The notes beneath the pieces are model-generated. The model was given only the letters and a program-made list of their open reading frames with translations. It had not been told where the DNA came from and did no database searches. Source: Siphonodentalium dalli (Eukaryota; Mollusca; Scaphopoda; Gadilida; Siphonodentaliidae). Taken from it: DNA of 64,000 nucleotides. Numbering within the stretch: position 1 is the first letter of the stretch; every line of letters begins with the position of its first letter. This document shows, piece after piece, positions 63,816 through 64,000 of this stretch. The position numbers were made by a program, and so were the translations under genes. Where the stretch lies: NCBI GenBank assembly GCA_032622095.1, contig CP136069.1, positions 67,977,319 through 68,041,318 on the forward strand, in the 5' to 3' direction.

Positions 63816-64000
63816 ATATTCTATATATCCACACAAACTAGTACACATGAATGTGCAAAGTGTTATATACAGCCATTGAGTAAACAGTTGCTCATGCATC
63901 TGCTTATAATATCTCATTTTTTTCTTGAATGGTTTTATGAGTATATTGGTATTGATATTATGTATATAGACCCCACTGACACATGTGGTAAATGGAATGC

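Overview
The window looks like non-coding-rich genomic DNA of a marine invertebrate, most likely a mollusc. The reasons are spliced genes with GT..AG introns, an AT-rich base composition, a non-LTR retrotransposon with a CR1/L2-type ORF1 (esterase plus RRM), fucolectin-type F5/8C exons, and many short inverted-repeat elements. The taxon is an inference. No bacterial operons, CRISPR arrays or intact tRNA/rRNA genes were seen.

Layout. 1-24 kb has no recognisable host gene. It is a mosaic of hairpin-forming MITE-like elements (a TTAA-flanked family with a conserved 'TATATGCGAG' palindrome, a 289-bp near-perfect inverted repeat, and a family with AATGTTCAGATAATAAG arms), a tRNA-derived SINE head, tandem repeats, a broken gag-like ORF on the minus strand (21.06-21.80 kb) and LINE tails (23-24 kb). 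A likely terminal exon of an unknown minus-strand gene lies at 24.3-24.5 kb. 26.4-36.0 kb holds a full-length, apparently intact LINE of 7.36 kb (ORF1 28039-30684, ORF2 30807-34328) flanked by near-identical direct repeats of about 1.1 kb, which behave like a giant target-site duplication. 36-41 kb is a set of short tandem arrays and interspersed repeats.

41-58.2 kb holds the main host gene, on the minus strand. Six exons assemble in frame (1503 nt, 500 aa) into a secreted protein: signal peptide, PAN/apple-like module, EGF-like module, Thr-rich linker, then two tandem fucolectin-type F5/8C domains. Each domain is split by an intron at the same place. The second F5/8C domain arose by a segmental duplication of about 3.3 kb that includes intron sequence, and a decayed duplicate of the EGF exon sits beside the functional one. 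The domain set suggests an extracellular or haemolymph lectin-like recognition protein. However, the His of the canonical fucose-binding motif seems to be missing in both domains.

59.6-61.9 kb is a compact 2.28-kb LTR-flanked element (LTRs about 585 bp, TSD ACATG, polypurine tract). Its only coding content is a gag-like module followed, in another frame, by a chromodomain-like protein. 63 kb carries a LINE ORF1-like (L1-type RRM) fragment followed by a tandem repeat and a palindromic element.

The most interesting items are the giant direct repeats around the young LINE, an 83-codon antisense ORF in that LINE's 5' UTR, the pol-less chromodomain LTR element, and the F5/8C exon duplication with altered ligand residues.
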